A DNA stretch of 64,000 bases. It comes from an uncultured Pelagibacteraceae bacterium (lineage in GTDB: Bacteria; Pseudomonadota; Alphaproteobacteria; Pelagibacterales; Pelagibacteraceae). The notes under the pieces were generated by a model that worked only from the letters and a program-made list of their open reading frames with translations, had not been told where the DNA came from and ran no database searches. Position numbers and translations under genes: made by a program. Every line of letters begins with the position of its first letter. Position 1 is the stretch's first letter. Shown piece after piece: positions 45,476-54,090 of this stretch. The stretch spans positions 55,445-119,444 of the forward strand of contig CACOWO010000002.1 in NCBI GenBank assembly GCA_902630925.1, in the 5' to 3' direction.

Positions 45476-46128
45476 AAATTTTTTTTTAATTCTGATTTTA
45501 AAAAATCTTTATGTTTTTTAATTTCCTCATCTGAAATTTTTAAGATTGTCTTACAATAGTCTTTTGTTTTGCTAATGCTTTGCTCTGAAATATTATTTGT
45601 CAAATTAAATTTTGGTTCTTTTACATCAAGTAAATTAATATAAACTTCTCTTAGTAATTCACAATCTAATAGTGCATTATGCTTTGTCCTTCGAGAAAGA
45701 TCTACACTAAATTTTTTACATAAAGCATCTAAAGAATTTGACGTTCCTGGAAATTTGTTTCTAGCTATTTCTAAAGTATCAACAACAGATATCTTGTCTA
45801 TTTTACTTTTTTTAATTAATCCTAATTCTCCATCCAAGAAACTTAGATCAAATGGTGCATTATGTATAATAATTTTTTTGTCCCTAATAAAATCGAGAAA
45901 TTCATCGGCAATCATGTCAAAAGTTTCCTTATCTTTTAAGAATTCTTCAGAAAATCCGTGAACTTTAAAAGCTTCGTTTGGCATATTCCTTTTTGGATTA
46001 ATCAATTTATGAAAAACATTTCCGGTGGGGATCAGATCTTTTGTTTCAATACAAGCTATTTCAACAATTTTATGTCCCTCTTTAAACGATAAGCCCGTAG
46101 TTTCTGTGTCTAAAAAAACTTCATTCAT
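45469..46128 (-). CDS. dnaQ: DNA polymerase III epsilon subunit (3'-5' exonuclease)
   Basis: 219 aa. DEDDh exonuclease motifs: ExoI FLDTETTGLSF, ExoII IIHNAPFDLSFLDGEL, ExoIII HNALLDCELL. It proofreads for the replicative polymerase. It belongs to the ppsR-maf-aroE-coaE-dnaQ block, each gene overlapping the next by 4-8 bp. Confidence 0.97.
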   Translation of the reverse strand: MNEVFLDTETTGLSFKEGHKIVEIACIETKDLIPTGNVFHKLINPKRNMPNEAFKVHGFSEEFLKDKETFDMIADEFLDFIRDKKIIIHNAPFDLSFLDGELGLIKKSKIDKISVVDTLEIARNKFPGTSNSLDALCKKFSVDLSRRTKHNALLDCELLREVYINLLDVKEPKFNLTNNISEQSISKTKDYCKTILKISDEEIKKHKDFLKSELKKNFY

Positions 46129-46687
46129 ATTTAGAGATTATAGTATAAAGTTTTTTTTTTAAAATCTTTAAATCTTTTTCATTCACAACTACATAATCGC
46201 AAAATCTAATTTTTTTTTTTTCATTCATTTGTTTTTTGTTAAGTAATGTAAATAATTTTTTTTCACCATTTTTTGACTTAAAACGTTTTAATCTCAATGC
46301 TTTTTTAGACTTTATAAAGATTATGATATTAAAAAATTTCATAAGCTTGCTCTCAATTAATAGTGGTATTTCGTAAAAAAGAATTTTTTTATTTTTATTC
46401 TTTGAAGTAAATTCTTTCATCTTTTTTCTTACTAATGGATGAATTATTTTTTCAAGTTTTTTTAAATTATCTCTCTTTTTATGAATTAATTTTTTAATCG
46501 ATTTTTTTATTTGATTATTATTTTCAATTTTGAACTTTTTACTTATATAAGATTTAAAGCTTTTCTTCTTGTAAAGTTCTAAAACAGCTCTATCGGCACT
46601 AAATAACGGTCCACGTTTGTAAGACAAAATTTTGCTAGCTGTAGTTTTGCCTGACGCTAGAGAGCCTGTAATACCAACTTTTATCAT
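46121..46687 (-). CDS. coaE: Dephospho-CoA kinase CoaE
   Basis: 188 aa. The P-loop is GITGSLASGKTTASKIL (Leu-Ala replaces the more common Ile-Gly), with SADRAVLELY and HPLVRKKM. It performs the last step of CoA synthesis. Very lysine-rich. The start overlaps aroE by 4 bp and the end overlaps dnaQ by 8 bp. Confidence 0.94.
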   Translation of the reverse strand: MIKVGITGSLASGKTTASKILSYKRGPLFSADRAVLELYKKKSFKSYISKKFKIENNNQIKKSIKKLIHKKRDNLKKLEKIIHPLVRKKMKEFTSKNKNKKILFYEIPLLIESKLMKFFNIIIFIKSKKALRLKRFKSKNGEKKLFTLLNKKQMNEKKKIRFCDYVVVNEKDLKILKKKLYTIISKYE

Positions 46688-47505
46688 TTAAGCTTTGATT
46701 TTAGTAATTCTATCAATGTTTCATCTATCTCGGGGTTTATCTTGTTCCATAGGTAAAACGATTTTTGCCCTTGATAAATGAACATATCTAAACCATTAAA
46801 AACTTTTTTTCCCTCTTCTTTTAAGTATTTAAATGTCTTGGTTTCTAAAGGGTTATATATTGTGTCTATATATATAACTTCATTTCTTGTGTTTAGAAAA
46901 TTAAATTTAAAATCCTCTCCATTCTTTAGACCCAAACTTGTAGCGTTGATAATTATATCAAAATTTTGAACTTCTGACTCAAGTTTTTCCCAAGGAATTA
47001 TATTTAAATTTTTAAATTTTTTCTTTAAAAAAATACATTTTTCACTTGTTCTATTAGTGATTGAGATGTTTTTGATCCCAGATTTTTGAACAGAAAAAAT
47101 TACAGAAGGTGAAACTCCTCCCGCACCAATTACTAAAACTCTTTTATTTAAATTATTATCTATTTCTTTTAAATAAGCGGCTTGGAGTCCAAATACATCA
47201 GTATTCTCGCCAATTAAGGTTTTTTCTTGATCCAGAAGCAAAGTATTAACTGATCCTGTTAATTCAGCATCATTAACAACCTTATCTAGGTAATTAATAA
47301 TTATTTGTTTAAATGGAAGAGTTACATTGAGGCCGGAATAAGTTCCTTTTTTAATTTCTTTTATAACCTTAGGTAACTCGTCACTTGTTGTTGCAATAAT
47401 GGAATAATCAGCATCGATATTATATTTCTTAAACCAATAATTATGTAAGACAGGGGATAGGGAGTGTTTGATAGGGTTGCCTATTATTCCAAAAAATTTT
47501 TTCAT
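46684..47505 (-). CDS. aroE: Shikimate dehydrogenase AroE
   Basis: 273 aa. Substrate motif GNPIKHSLSPVLHNYW, catalytic Lys in NVTLPFKQ, NADP-binding VLVIGAGGVSPSVIFSVQKSG and the C-terminal GLDMFIYQGQKSFYLW. It reduces 3-dehydroshikimate. It overlaps maf and coaE by 4 bp each. Confidence 0.96.
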   Translation of the reverse strand: MKKFFGIIGNPIKHSLSPVLHNYWFKKYNIDADYSIIATTSDELPKVIKEIKKGTYSGLNVTLPFKQIIINYLDKVVNDAELTGSVNTLLLDQEKTLIGENTDVFGLQAAYLKEIDNNLNKRVLVIGAGGVSPSVIFSVQKSGIKNISITNRTSEKCIFLKKKFKNLNIIPWEKLESEVQNFDIIINATSLGLKNGEDFKFNFLNTRNEVIYIDTIYNPLETKTFKYLKEEGKKVFNGLDMFIYQGQKSFYLWNKINPEIDETLIELLKSKLK

Positions 47506-48086
47506 TTATTAAATTGTCCAATGTACTTGCTGATTTGTTTTACAGGTAATCCCATGATCGAATCTTTATCACCTTTAATATACTCGAAAAGCTCTAAACC
47601 ATCTGCTTCTATTTGATAAACACCGTAAGCAAGTAAAATTCTGGTTTCTATCTTTTCTAAATATGTTGATAATTCGTTGTCGGTTAGATTCTTCATTTTA
47701 AGCTCTGATGTTTCTGAATAATTCCATACCATTGAACCGTTTTTAGAAATACAAACCGAACTAATTAAATGATGTTTAGAGTTATTTAGTTTTTTTAAAA
47801 TAATGAAAGCTTCCTCTCTTGTATTTGGTTTGTTAATTAATTCATTATTTAAAGATATTACACTATCAGCACCTAGGACGAGTCTATCAGGGTTTTTGCT
47901 ACTTACCTTGATAGATTTAATTTCTGCTAGGTTTTTTGAAATTATTAATGGGTCTGCTCCCTCTGCTATTAAAGATTCTTTTACTTCATCTTCGTCTACA
48001 TTTGATATAATAACTTCACTATCAATTTTATACTTATCTAATATCTTTTTTCTTACCCCGCTTTTAGATGCTAATATAATTTTCAT
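47502..48086 (-). CDS. maf: Maf-family nucleotide pyrophosphatase
   Basis: 194 aa. Maf motifs: ILASKSGVRKKIL, VLGADSVISLNNE, YGVYQIEADGLELFEYIKGD and SIMGLPV. It probably hydrolyses non-canonical or modified nucleoside triphosphates. It overlaps ppsR and aroE by 4 bp. Confidence 0.95.
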   Translation of the reverse strand: MKIILASKSGVRKKILDKYKIDSEVIISNVDEDEVKESLIAEGADPLIISKNLAEIKSIKVSSKNPDRLVLGADSVISLNNELINKPNTREEAFIILKKLNNSKHHLISSVCISKNGSMVWNYSETSELKMKNLTDNELSTYLEKIETRILLAYGVYQIEADGLELFEYIKGDKDSIMGLPVKQISKYIGQFNK

Positions 48087-48901
48087 TGATTTTTTTTTAT
48101 TTCTATAATTTTTAGTATCGATGCAGCAGTTTCTTCTACAGATCTTCGGGTAACATCAATAATTGGCCAATTATTTTTTTTAAATAACTTTTTAGAATTT
48201 TCGACTTCTTTTTGAATTGATTCCAAATCTATGTACTCTCTTTGATTTTGATCTTTCATAAGTGCAACACGATTGCGCCTTATATCTGATAATCTTTTTG
48301 GATCAGCAATAAGTCCTACAATGCAAGAGGTTTTATTTGATTTTAAATCTTCTGGAACTTTCTGATCTAGAACTAACGGTATATTAACTGTCTTAAACCC
48401 TCTATTAGCTAAGTAAATAGAAGTAGGGGTTTTACTTGTTCTACTAACACCAAGTAAAACAACGTCAGCACTATTTATATCGTCAACTTTTTTTCCATCG
48501 TCATGTGACATGGTGAACTGAATAGCTTCAATTCGTTTATAATACTCATCATCAAGCACATGTTGTGCACTAGGTTTATGTATAGCTTTCTGATTTAAAA
48601 GTTTTGAAAAACTTAAAATTAGATTCCCTAAAACTCCAAAGCACGGAACTGAATTTTTATCACTTTGACTAGCAAGGTACTTGGCTAACTTAGTTTCTAC
48701 AATAGTGTAAAGTATTATAGCGTTTTCAATTTGAGTACACTCCTTAATTATTTTATCAATTTGGTGCTCGGTTCTTATAAAAGCAAATTCTTTCTTTTCA
48801 TAATCAAAGTTTGCAAACTGTGACTTTAACGATAAAAAAATTCTATCCAAGGTTTCACCGGTAGAATCAGACACAAGATATACATTGTATTTTTCGTTCA
48901 T
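48083..48901 (-). CDS. ppsR: Pyruvate,phosphate dikinase/PEP synthase regulatory protein (DUF299, kinase-pyrophosphorylase)
   Basis: 272 aa. NVYLVSDSTGETLDRIF at the N-terminus, the P-loop-like VLLGVSRTSKTPTSIYLANRG, and VGLIADPKRLSDIRRNR. The family phosphorylates and dephosphorylates PpdK or PpsA. It is the first gene left of the candidate origin; in Rickettsia and Caulobacter the homologue likewise flanks the origin opposite hemE. Confidence 0.95.
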   Translation of the reverse strand: MNEKYNVYLVSDSTGETLDRIFLSLKSQFANFDYEKKEFAFIRTEHQIDKIIKECTQIENAIILYTIVETKLAKYLASQSDKNSVPCFGVLGNLILSFSKLLNQKAIHKPSAQHVLDDEYYKRIEAIQFTMSHDDGKKVDDINSADVVLLGVSRTSKTPTSIYLANRGFKTVNIPLVLDQKVPEDLKSNKTSCIVGLIADPKRLSDIRRNRVALMKDQNQREYIDLESIQKEVENSKKLFKKNNWPIIDVTRRSVEETAASILKIIEIKKNQ

Positions 48902-49173
48902 ATAATTGTTAATAAAGTATTAATTAATCTAAGTTTTACATATTTATTAGAGACTTAAAAAAAATAGTTAACATTAATTAACACAATTTAAACATGTTAT
49001 TGATTGTTGATAATAATGTTTTTTTAATGTTTATAAAATGATTAAAAACAAAAAAAATAGATAAAACTTGTGAAACATATTAACCGCAGAATGTATAAAA
49101 CTTGTAAAATTCGTTATATAACTAATTAACAGGGTCTAGAGCGTTTAATACACTTATAAACTTATAATATTTA
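48902..49173. other. Candidate chromosomal replication origin (oriC) between ppsR and hemE
   Basis: This 272-bp non-coding gap is very AT-rich. Caulobacter Cori is located in the same place, between hemE and a ppsR (RP001) homologue. Minus-strand DnaA-box-like motifs TTATTAACA (48907-48915), TTATCAACA (49005-49013) and TTATAAACA (49028-49036) all fit TTATNAACA. TGTTTCACA (49069-49077) is one mismatch from TTWTNCACA. A possible unwinding stretch is 49016-49066. Short direct repeats are present. Promoters for ppsR and hemE must also lie here. The gene context carries most of the weight; the boxes are variants. Confidence 0.7.
49061..49109 (+). repeat. Pair of 15-bp direct repeats in candidate oriC
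   Basis: ATAAAACTTGTGAAA (49061-49075) and ATAAAACTTGTAAAA (49095-49109) differ at a single position and are spaced 34 bp start to start, about three helical turns. A perfect tandem ACTTATAA follows at 49152-49167. Confidence 0.75.
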
Positions 49174-50178
49174 ATGAGTAATATTAAAAAAATTTTGATT
49201 GATAAAAAGATTTGTAAATCTGTCTGGTTCATGAGACAAGCAGGACGTTATCTCCCTGAATTTAAAGAAATTAGAAAAAAGAACCAAGACTTCATCCAAC
49301 TTTGTTTAAATAGTAAATTAAGCTCAGAAATAACCTTACAACCTTTAAAAAGGTTTGACTTAGACTCAGCAATAATATTTTCAGATATTTTAATGGTTCC
49401 TTACGCCTTAGGTCAAAAAGTAGAGTTTGTTAAAGATCAAGGGCCAATCTTAGAGGATTTTAATTTTAAAAAATTTGTAAATAATGATAAAACTACTTTT
49501 ACTCAAAAACTACATCCTGTTTACAAAGCTATCGAAATTACAAGAAAAAAATTAGAAAGGGAAAAATCTTTAATTTCTTTTGTAGGAGCTCCTTGGACAT
49601 TATTTATTTATATGATGGGAGTAAAGGTTAATAAAAAAGAAGTTGATTTAAATAGAATAACAAAAAAAGATTCTGAAGTTAAGTTGATTTTAAATAAATT
49701 ACATGAATATCTTTGCGTGCACATAGAAAATCAAATAAATGCAGGCGCTGATGTAGTCCAGGTATTTGACTCTTGGGCTGGTTTATTGTCGCCAAAAGAT
49801 TTACCAAATTACTGCTACATACCAAATTTAAAAATAGTAGAGTTCTGCAAAAAAAAGAAAATCCCAATCATTTGTTTCCCAAGAGGTATTAAAGATAAAT
49901 ATAAAGAATTTAATGATGTAGTGAAACCGGATGGATTAAATATTGATTATAGTATTGATCCTCTGTGGGCTATAAAGAATCTTAAGAATACTATTATTCA
50001 AGGGGGTCTAGATCCCAAAAATCTATTATCATCAGAACAAAAAATGATTCAAGAAGCGAAAAAATATTTAGACGCATTTAGAGGATTACCTTATATTTTT
50101 AATTTAGGACATGGTATGTTACCTCAAACGGATCCAGATCAAGTAAAGAAATTATTGAAGTTTTTTAGGGAATACTAA
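49174..50178 (+). CDS. hemE: Uroporphyrinogen decarboxylase HemE
   Basis: 334 aa. Signature SVWFMRQAGRYLPEFKEIR at the N-terminus, VGAPWTLFIYMM and FNLGHGMLPQTDPDQV. It decarboxylates uroporphyrinogen III to coproporphyrinogen III. It is directly to the right of the candidate origin and first in hemE-hemH-hemJ, three heme genes with spacers of 0-2 bp. Confidence 0.97.
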   Translation: MSNIKKILIDKKICKSVWFMRQAGRYLPEFKEIRKKNQDFIQLCLNSKLSSEITLQPLKRFDLDSAIIFSDILMVPYALGQKVEFVKDQGPILEDFNFKKFVNNDKTTFTQKLHPVYKAIEITRKKLEREKSLISFVGAPWTLFIYMMGVKVNKKEVDLNRITKKDSEVKLILNKLHEYLCVHIENQINAGADVVQVFDSWAGLLSPKDLPNYCYIPNLKIVEFCKKKKIPIICFPRGIKDKYKEFNDVVKPDGLNIDYSIDPLWAIKNLKNTIIQGGLDPKNLLSSEQKMIQEAKKYLDAFRGLPYIFNLGHGMLPQTDPDQVKKLLKFFREY

Positions 50179-51171
50179 ATGAAAGATGATCATCCAAAAA
50201 TAAATTTTGGTAAAAAAGGCATATTATTAATTAATCTTGGAACCCCAGACTCAACAGGTTGGTGGGATATAAGAAAATATTTAAAAGAATTTTTATCCGA
50301 TAAAAGAGTAATAGAAGTTAATCCTTTTATATGGCAAATCATTCTGAACTTATTCATTCTTACTTTAAGACCATCAAAAACAGCTCATGCATATAAAAAA
50401 ATTTGGAGAAAAGAAACAAACGAATCTCCACTCCTTTACTACACTAGAACCCAGGCTGAAAAATTAAAAAATAAAATTGGAAATGAAAAAATAATTGTCG
50501 ATTTTGCAATGAGATATGGAAACCCTAGTATTAAATCAAAACTAAACCATCTTAAAAATCAAGGATGTGAAAATATAACTATTCTTCCCCTCTACCCACA
50601 GTATGCAGCAGCGACAACAGCAACTGTTTGCGATGAGGTTTATAGATCATTGATGGGCATGAGATGGCAACCTAGTTTACAAATTATTCCACATTATGAA
50701 AGTGAGCCGATCTATATTGAGGCTTTAATAAATAGTATTAAAAGAAAAATAGAAAGTATTTCTTGGAAACCAGACTTAATTATATCTTCCTACCACGGTA
50801 TCCCAAAGAAATACTTTGACAAAGGCGACCCGTATCATTGTTATTGTCATAAAACTACTAGACTAATGAAAGAGAAGTTCAATCAAATAGATATTCAGAC
50901 AACTTTTCAATCAAGGTTTGGTCCTCAAGAATGGCTTACACCTTATACTGACAAGACACTAGAAGACTTACCAGATAAAGGAATTAAAAATTTATTAGTA
51001 ATTTGTCCAGGATTTGCATCAGACTGCGTGGAAACTTTAGAGGAAATTAATATTCAAGGAAGAGAAAGCTTTCTAAGCAAAGGTGGTAAGAATTTTGACC
51101 TCATCCCATGTCTTAATGATAATCCAGACCATATTAATCTATTTGAAAAATTAATAAAAAAATATATTTAA
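50179..51171 (+). CDS. hemH: Ferrochelatase HemH
   Basis: 330 aa. GILLINLGTPDSTGWWDIRK near the N-terminus, the active-site His in IISSYHGIPKKYFDKGDPY, and FQSRFGPQEWLTPYTD. It inserts iron into protoporphyrin. The ATG follows the hemE stop without a spacer. Confidence 0.97.
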   Translation: MKDDHPKINFGKKGILLINLGTPDSTGWWDIRKYLKEFLSDKRVIEVNPFIWQIILNLFILTLRPSKTAHAYKKIWRKETNESPLLYYTRTQAEKLKNKIGNEKIIVDFAMRYGNPSIKSKLNHLKNQGCENITILPLYPQYAAATTATVCDEVYRSLMGMRWQPSLQIIPHYESEPIYIEALINSIKRKIESISWKPDLIISSYHGIPKKYFDKGDPYHCYCHKTTRLMKEKFNQIDIQTTFQSRFGPQEWLTPYTDKTLEDLPDKGIKNLLVICPGFASDCVETLEEINIQGRESFLSKGGKNFDLIPCLNDNPDHINLFEKLIKKYI

Positions 51172-51173
51172 TA

Positions 51174-51605
51174 ATGAATTATTATCTTTTATTTAAATCA
51201 TTACACTTAATAGCGGTTATTTCTTGGATGGCAGGATTATTATATTTACCAAGAATATTTGTTTACCATGCAGAAGCCGATCACGACTCTCAAAAAAAAG
51301 TATTTAAAATAATGGAGCGAAAACTTTATAATTATATAATGATGCCGGCCATGTTGCTTTCTTGGCTTTTTGGTTTATTGTTGATTCATAGTATTGGATT
51401 AGACGTTCTCTCGGAGCTATGGATGCAAATTAAAGCTGTGTTGGTTGTAATTTTAACTTATTATCATTTCATTCTTGGCAAATATCTTGGAAAATTTGCG
51501 GTAGATATTAATACTAAAAGTTCAAAGTTTTTTAGAATAATCAACGAAATTCCCACAATTATACTTATTGTTGTTGTATTTGTTGTTATTTTTAAGCCAT
51601 TATAA
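51174..51605 (+). CDS. hemJ: Protoporphyrinogen oxidase HemJ
   Basis: 143 aa with four membrane helices. Conserved His and motif YLLFKSLHLIAVISWMAGLLYLPRIFVYH, then KIMERKLYNYIMMPAM. It oxidises protoporphyrinogen IX in bacteria lacking HemG/HemY. Clustering with hemE and hemH supports this assignment. Two bases separate it from hemH. Confidence 0.94.
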   Translation: MNYYLLFKSLHLIAVISWMAGLLYLPRIFVYHAEADHDSQKKVFKIMERKLYNYIMMPAMLLSWLFGLLLIHSIGLDVLSELWMQIKAVLVVILTYYHFILGKYLGKFAVDINTKSSKFFRIINEIPTIILIVVVFVVIFKPL

Positions 51606-51671
51606 AATGTCTTGAATTTTTTTTAAAAAGTCATATATTTTAAAAACTTTCCTATTAATCAATAATATTCC

Positions 51672-52946
51672 ATGAACTTACAAGAACTTAAACAAAAAAA
51701 CCCAGCAGAACTTATTAACGAAGCCGAAAAGCTTGGCATAGAAAATCCAAGTACGTTAAGAAAGCAAGAAATTCTTTTTGCAATTTTAAAAAAGTTAGCT
51801 GAAAAAAATGAACAGATTACTGCAACCGGTGTACTTGAGGTTCTACAAGATGGTTTTGGTTTTTTAAGAGCCATAGAGTCAAATTACTTGCCAGGGCCGG
51901 ATGATATATATGTTAGTCCAAGTCAAATTAGAAGATTTGGCTTACGAACTGGTGACTCAGTTGAGGGAGAGATAAGAGGCCCGAAGGATGCAGAGAGATA
52001 CTTTGCCCTCTTAAAAGTAAATAAAATTAATTTCGACGAACCAGAGAAAGGCAAAAACAAAATTGCCTTTGATAACCTTACCCCCCTTTACCCTAATGAA
52101 AGAATTAAATTAGAAGTTGAAACCTCTAAGGTAGAGAAAAAACCTGATAATACAGCTAGGTTAATAGATCTGGTGAGTCCAATTGGCAAAGGTCAGCGTT
52201 CATTAATTGTATCACCGCCACGAGCTGGTAAAACTATAATTCTTCAAAATATTGCTCAGTCAATAACTGCTAACCATCCAGAATGTTATTTAATGGTTCT
52301 CCTTATTGATGAAAGGCCTGAGGAAGTGACCGATATGCAGCGCTCTGTAAAAGGTGAGGTGGTAGCATCAACTTTTGATGAGCCTGCCTCTAGACACGTT
52401 GCTGTAGCAGAGATGGTAATAGAAAAAGCAAAAAGATTAGTAGAACATAAAAAGGATGTCGTTATTCTTTTAGACTCAATTACGAGGTTAGGAAGAGCAT
52501 ATAACGCAGTTATTCCGAGTTCAGGAAAAGTTTTAACCGGAGGAGTTGACGCAAATGCCCTTCAGAGACCAAAAAGATTTTTTGGTGCTGCTCGTAATGT
52601 AGAAGAGGGAGGATCATTGACTATTATATCTACAGCACTTATTGACACTGGAAGTAGAATGGACGAAGTGATTTTTGAGGAATTTAAAGGAACCGGCAAT
52701 TCAGAATTAATTTTAGATAGGAAAGTAGCTGACAAGAGAATTTATCCAGCATTAGATATCACTAGATCGGGCACTCGAAGAGAGGAGCTGTTATTCGAAA
52801 AAGACGATTTATCTAAGATGAATGTTCTTAGAAGAATTATTAGCCCGATGGGTACTATGGATGGTATTGAATTTTTAATTGCGAAATTAAAAAACACAAA
52901 GAATAATGCCGATTTTTTTGACTCAATGAATAAATCAGCAAATTAA
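51672..52946 (+). CDS. rho: Transcription termination factor Rho
   Basis: 424 aa. The N-terminal RNA-binding domain ends with [21 protein letters not shown], and the ATPase domain has Walker [31 protein letters not shown] and the Q/R-loop region. The hem-rho adjacency occurs in other alphaproteobacteria. The start is preceded by 66 bp of spacer. Confidence 0.98.
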   Translation: MNLQELKQKNPAELINEAEKLGIENPSTLRKQEILFAILKKLAEKNEQITATGVLEVLQDGFGFLRAIESNYLPGPDDIYVSPSQIRRFGLRTGDSVEGEIRGPKDAERYFALLKVNKINFDEPEKGKNKIAFDNLTPLYPNERIKLEVETSKVEKKPDNTARLIDLVSPIGKGQRSLIVSPPRAGKTIILQNIAQSITANHPECYLMVLLIDERPEEVTDMQRSVKGEVVASTFDEPASRHVAVAEMVIEKAKRLVEHKKDVVILLDSITRLGRAYNAVIPSSGKVLTGGVDANALQRPKRFFGAARNVEEGGSLTIISTALIDTGSRMDEVIFEEFKGTGNSELILDRKVADKRIYPALDITRSGTRREELLFEKDDLSKMNVLRRIISPMGTMDGIEFLIAKLKNTKNNADFFDSMNKSAN

Positions 52947-52948
52947 TA

Positions 52949-53566
52949 TTATTGTATTGTTTCATTATTATTACTAGTTTGATGAAGGTAAAAACTTATT
53001 ATACTTTCAAGAGTTTCTATTTTTTCCTCTAAAGTAACTGACTCAAGAAGTTTTTGTTTTTCCTCATTAGTAATTGGCGAAATCATTGCTAAAGTATTTA
53101 TTCTTTGAGAATGTTCAAGTTTTTCAAATTCTTTCCAATTAAGCAATAAGCCATTCCTTTTAAAAAAAATTTTAGCTTTTTCTATCATGGAGTTTGCATC
53201 AATATCATTGTAGATGTTAGTTATATCATTTGTAAAATTTTTATAGTCAACTTGAAATTCACGATATAATTTATTGTTAGAAATTTCTTTTAAAATCTTA
53301 AATCTTGATATTCCTGTTAAATTAATTAAAATTCTACCATCGGCACTTTTTTGAAAATCACTTATTTTACCTAAACACCCAATGCTGTATACATTATCAT
53401 CTTCTTTTTTTGATTGCACCATTCCCATAAATTTATCTTTTTTATAAGCATCATTGACTAAATCCAAGTATCTTTGCTCAAAAATATTTAATGGAAGATT
53501 TGTTTTAGGAAAATATATAACGCCGCTTAATGGAAAAATTGGTATTGTCTCTGGAAATTTTTTCAT
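52949..53566 (-). CDS. LON substrate-binding domain (PUA-like) protein
   Basis: 205 aa corresponding to the N-terminal LON domain alone: IPIFPLSGVIYFPKTNLPLNIFE, RYLDLVNDAY and GCLGKISDFQKSADGRILINLTG. No ATPase or protease domain follows, as in the stand-alone LON peptidase substrate-binding proteins of alphaproteobacteria. Role unclear. It ends 2 bp from the convergent rho gene. Confidence 0.92.
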   Translation of the reverse strand: MKKFPETIPIFPLSGVIYFPKTNLPLNIFEQRYLDLVNDAYKKDKFMGMVQSKKEDDNVYSIGCLGKISDFQKSADGRILINLTGISRFKILKEISNNKLYREFQVDYKNFTNDITNIYNDIDANSMIEKAKIFFKRNGLLLNWKEFEKLEHSQRINTLAMISPITNEEKQKLLESVTLEEKIETLESIISFYLHQTSNNNETIQ

Positions 53567-53618
53567 GTTTTAATTATATAAAAAAAATTAGCTAGTAGGT
53601 AGTGACATTTTATTAATG

Positions 53619-53647
53619 TTGCTGCTAAAACTTGCTTTCTCTAAATT
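53619..53647 (+). promoter_or_regulatory. Possible sigma-70 promoter of tRNA-Gly
   Basis: TTGCTG (53619-53624) and TAAATT (53642-53647) are separated by 17 bp and lie about 23 bp before the tRNA. The -10 element is weak, so this is tentative. Confidence 0.3.
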
Positions 53648-53669
53648 ATATGGTTAAACTTAAAAATAT

Positions 53670-53744
53670 GCGGGCATAGCTCAGTGGTAGAGCGTCTCGT
53701 TGCCAACGAGAAGGTCGAGGGTTCGAACCCCTTTGCCCGCTCCA
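53670..53744 (+). tRNA. tRNA-Gly (anticodon GCC)
   Basis: 75 nt. Acceptor GCGGGCA pairs with TGCCCGC, D arm GCTC...GAGC, anticodon stem TCTCG/CGAGA around TTGCCAA (anticodon GCC), T arm GAGGG-TTCGAAC-CCCTT. The 3' CCA is encoded. It sits 4 bp before the pterin dehydratase gene and may be co-transcribed with it. Confidence 0.97.
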
Positions 53745-53748
53745 AATT

Positions 53749-54090
53749 ATGAGCGATTTATCAAAAAAAAAATGTGTGCCTTGTGAGGGAAATATTCCGC
53801 CATTTGATACAAGTGAGATACATAAATACTTGAAAAAAATTGATGGTTGGGATGTTAAAAATAATGATGATAAAAGTTTTTATTTAATAAAGGAATTTAA
53901 GTTCAAAAACTTCGAAAAAAGTCATCAATTTGTAAATAAAGTTGGCAACATAGCCGAAGAAGAAAATCATCACCCAGACATTTATTTTGGTTGGGGTTAT
54001 TGCAAAATAAAGATCTTTACTCACGCTATTAAAGGTTTAGCCGAAAGTGATTTTATATTAGCTGCAAAAATAGATAAAATTAATCAGTGA
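53749..54090 (+). CDS. phhB: Pterin-4a-carbinolamine dehydratase
   Basis: 113 aa. The active-site motif EENHHPDIYFGWGYCKIKIFTH (two adjacent His) is intact. KKCVPCEGNIPPFDTSEI is typical of the N-terminus. It recycles tetrahydrobiopterin-type cofactors; no phenylalanine hydroxylase is in the window, so a moonlighting or folate-linked role is possible. The end overlaps purH (convergent) by 7 bp. Confidence 0.93.
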   Translation: MSDLSKKKCVPCEGNIPPFDTSEIHKYLKKIDGWDVKNNDDKSFYLIKEFKFKNFEKSHQFVNKVGNIAEEENHHPDIYFGWGYCKIKIFTHAIKGLAESDFILAAKIDKINQ

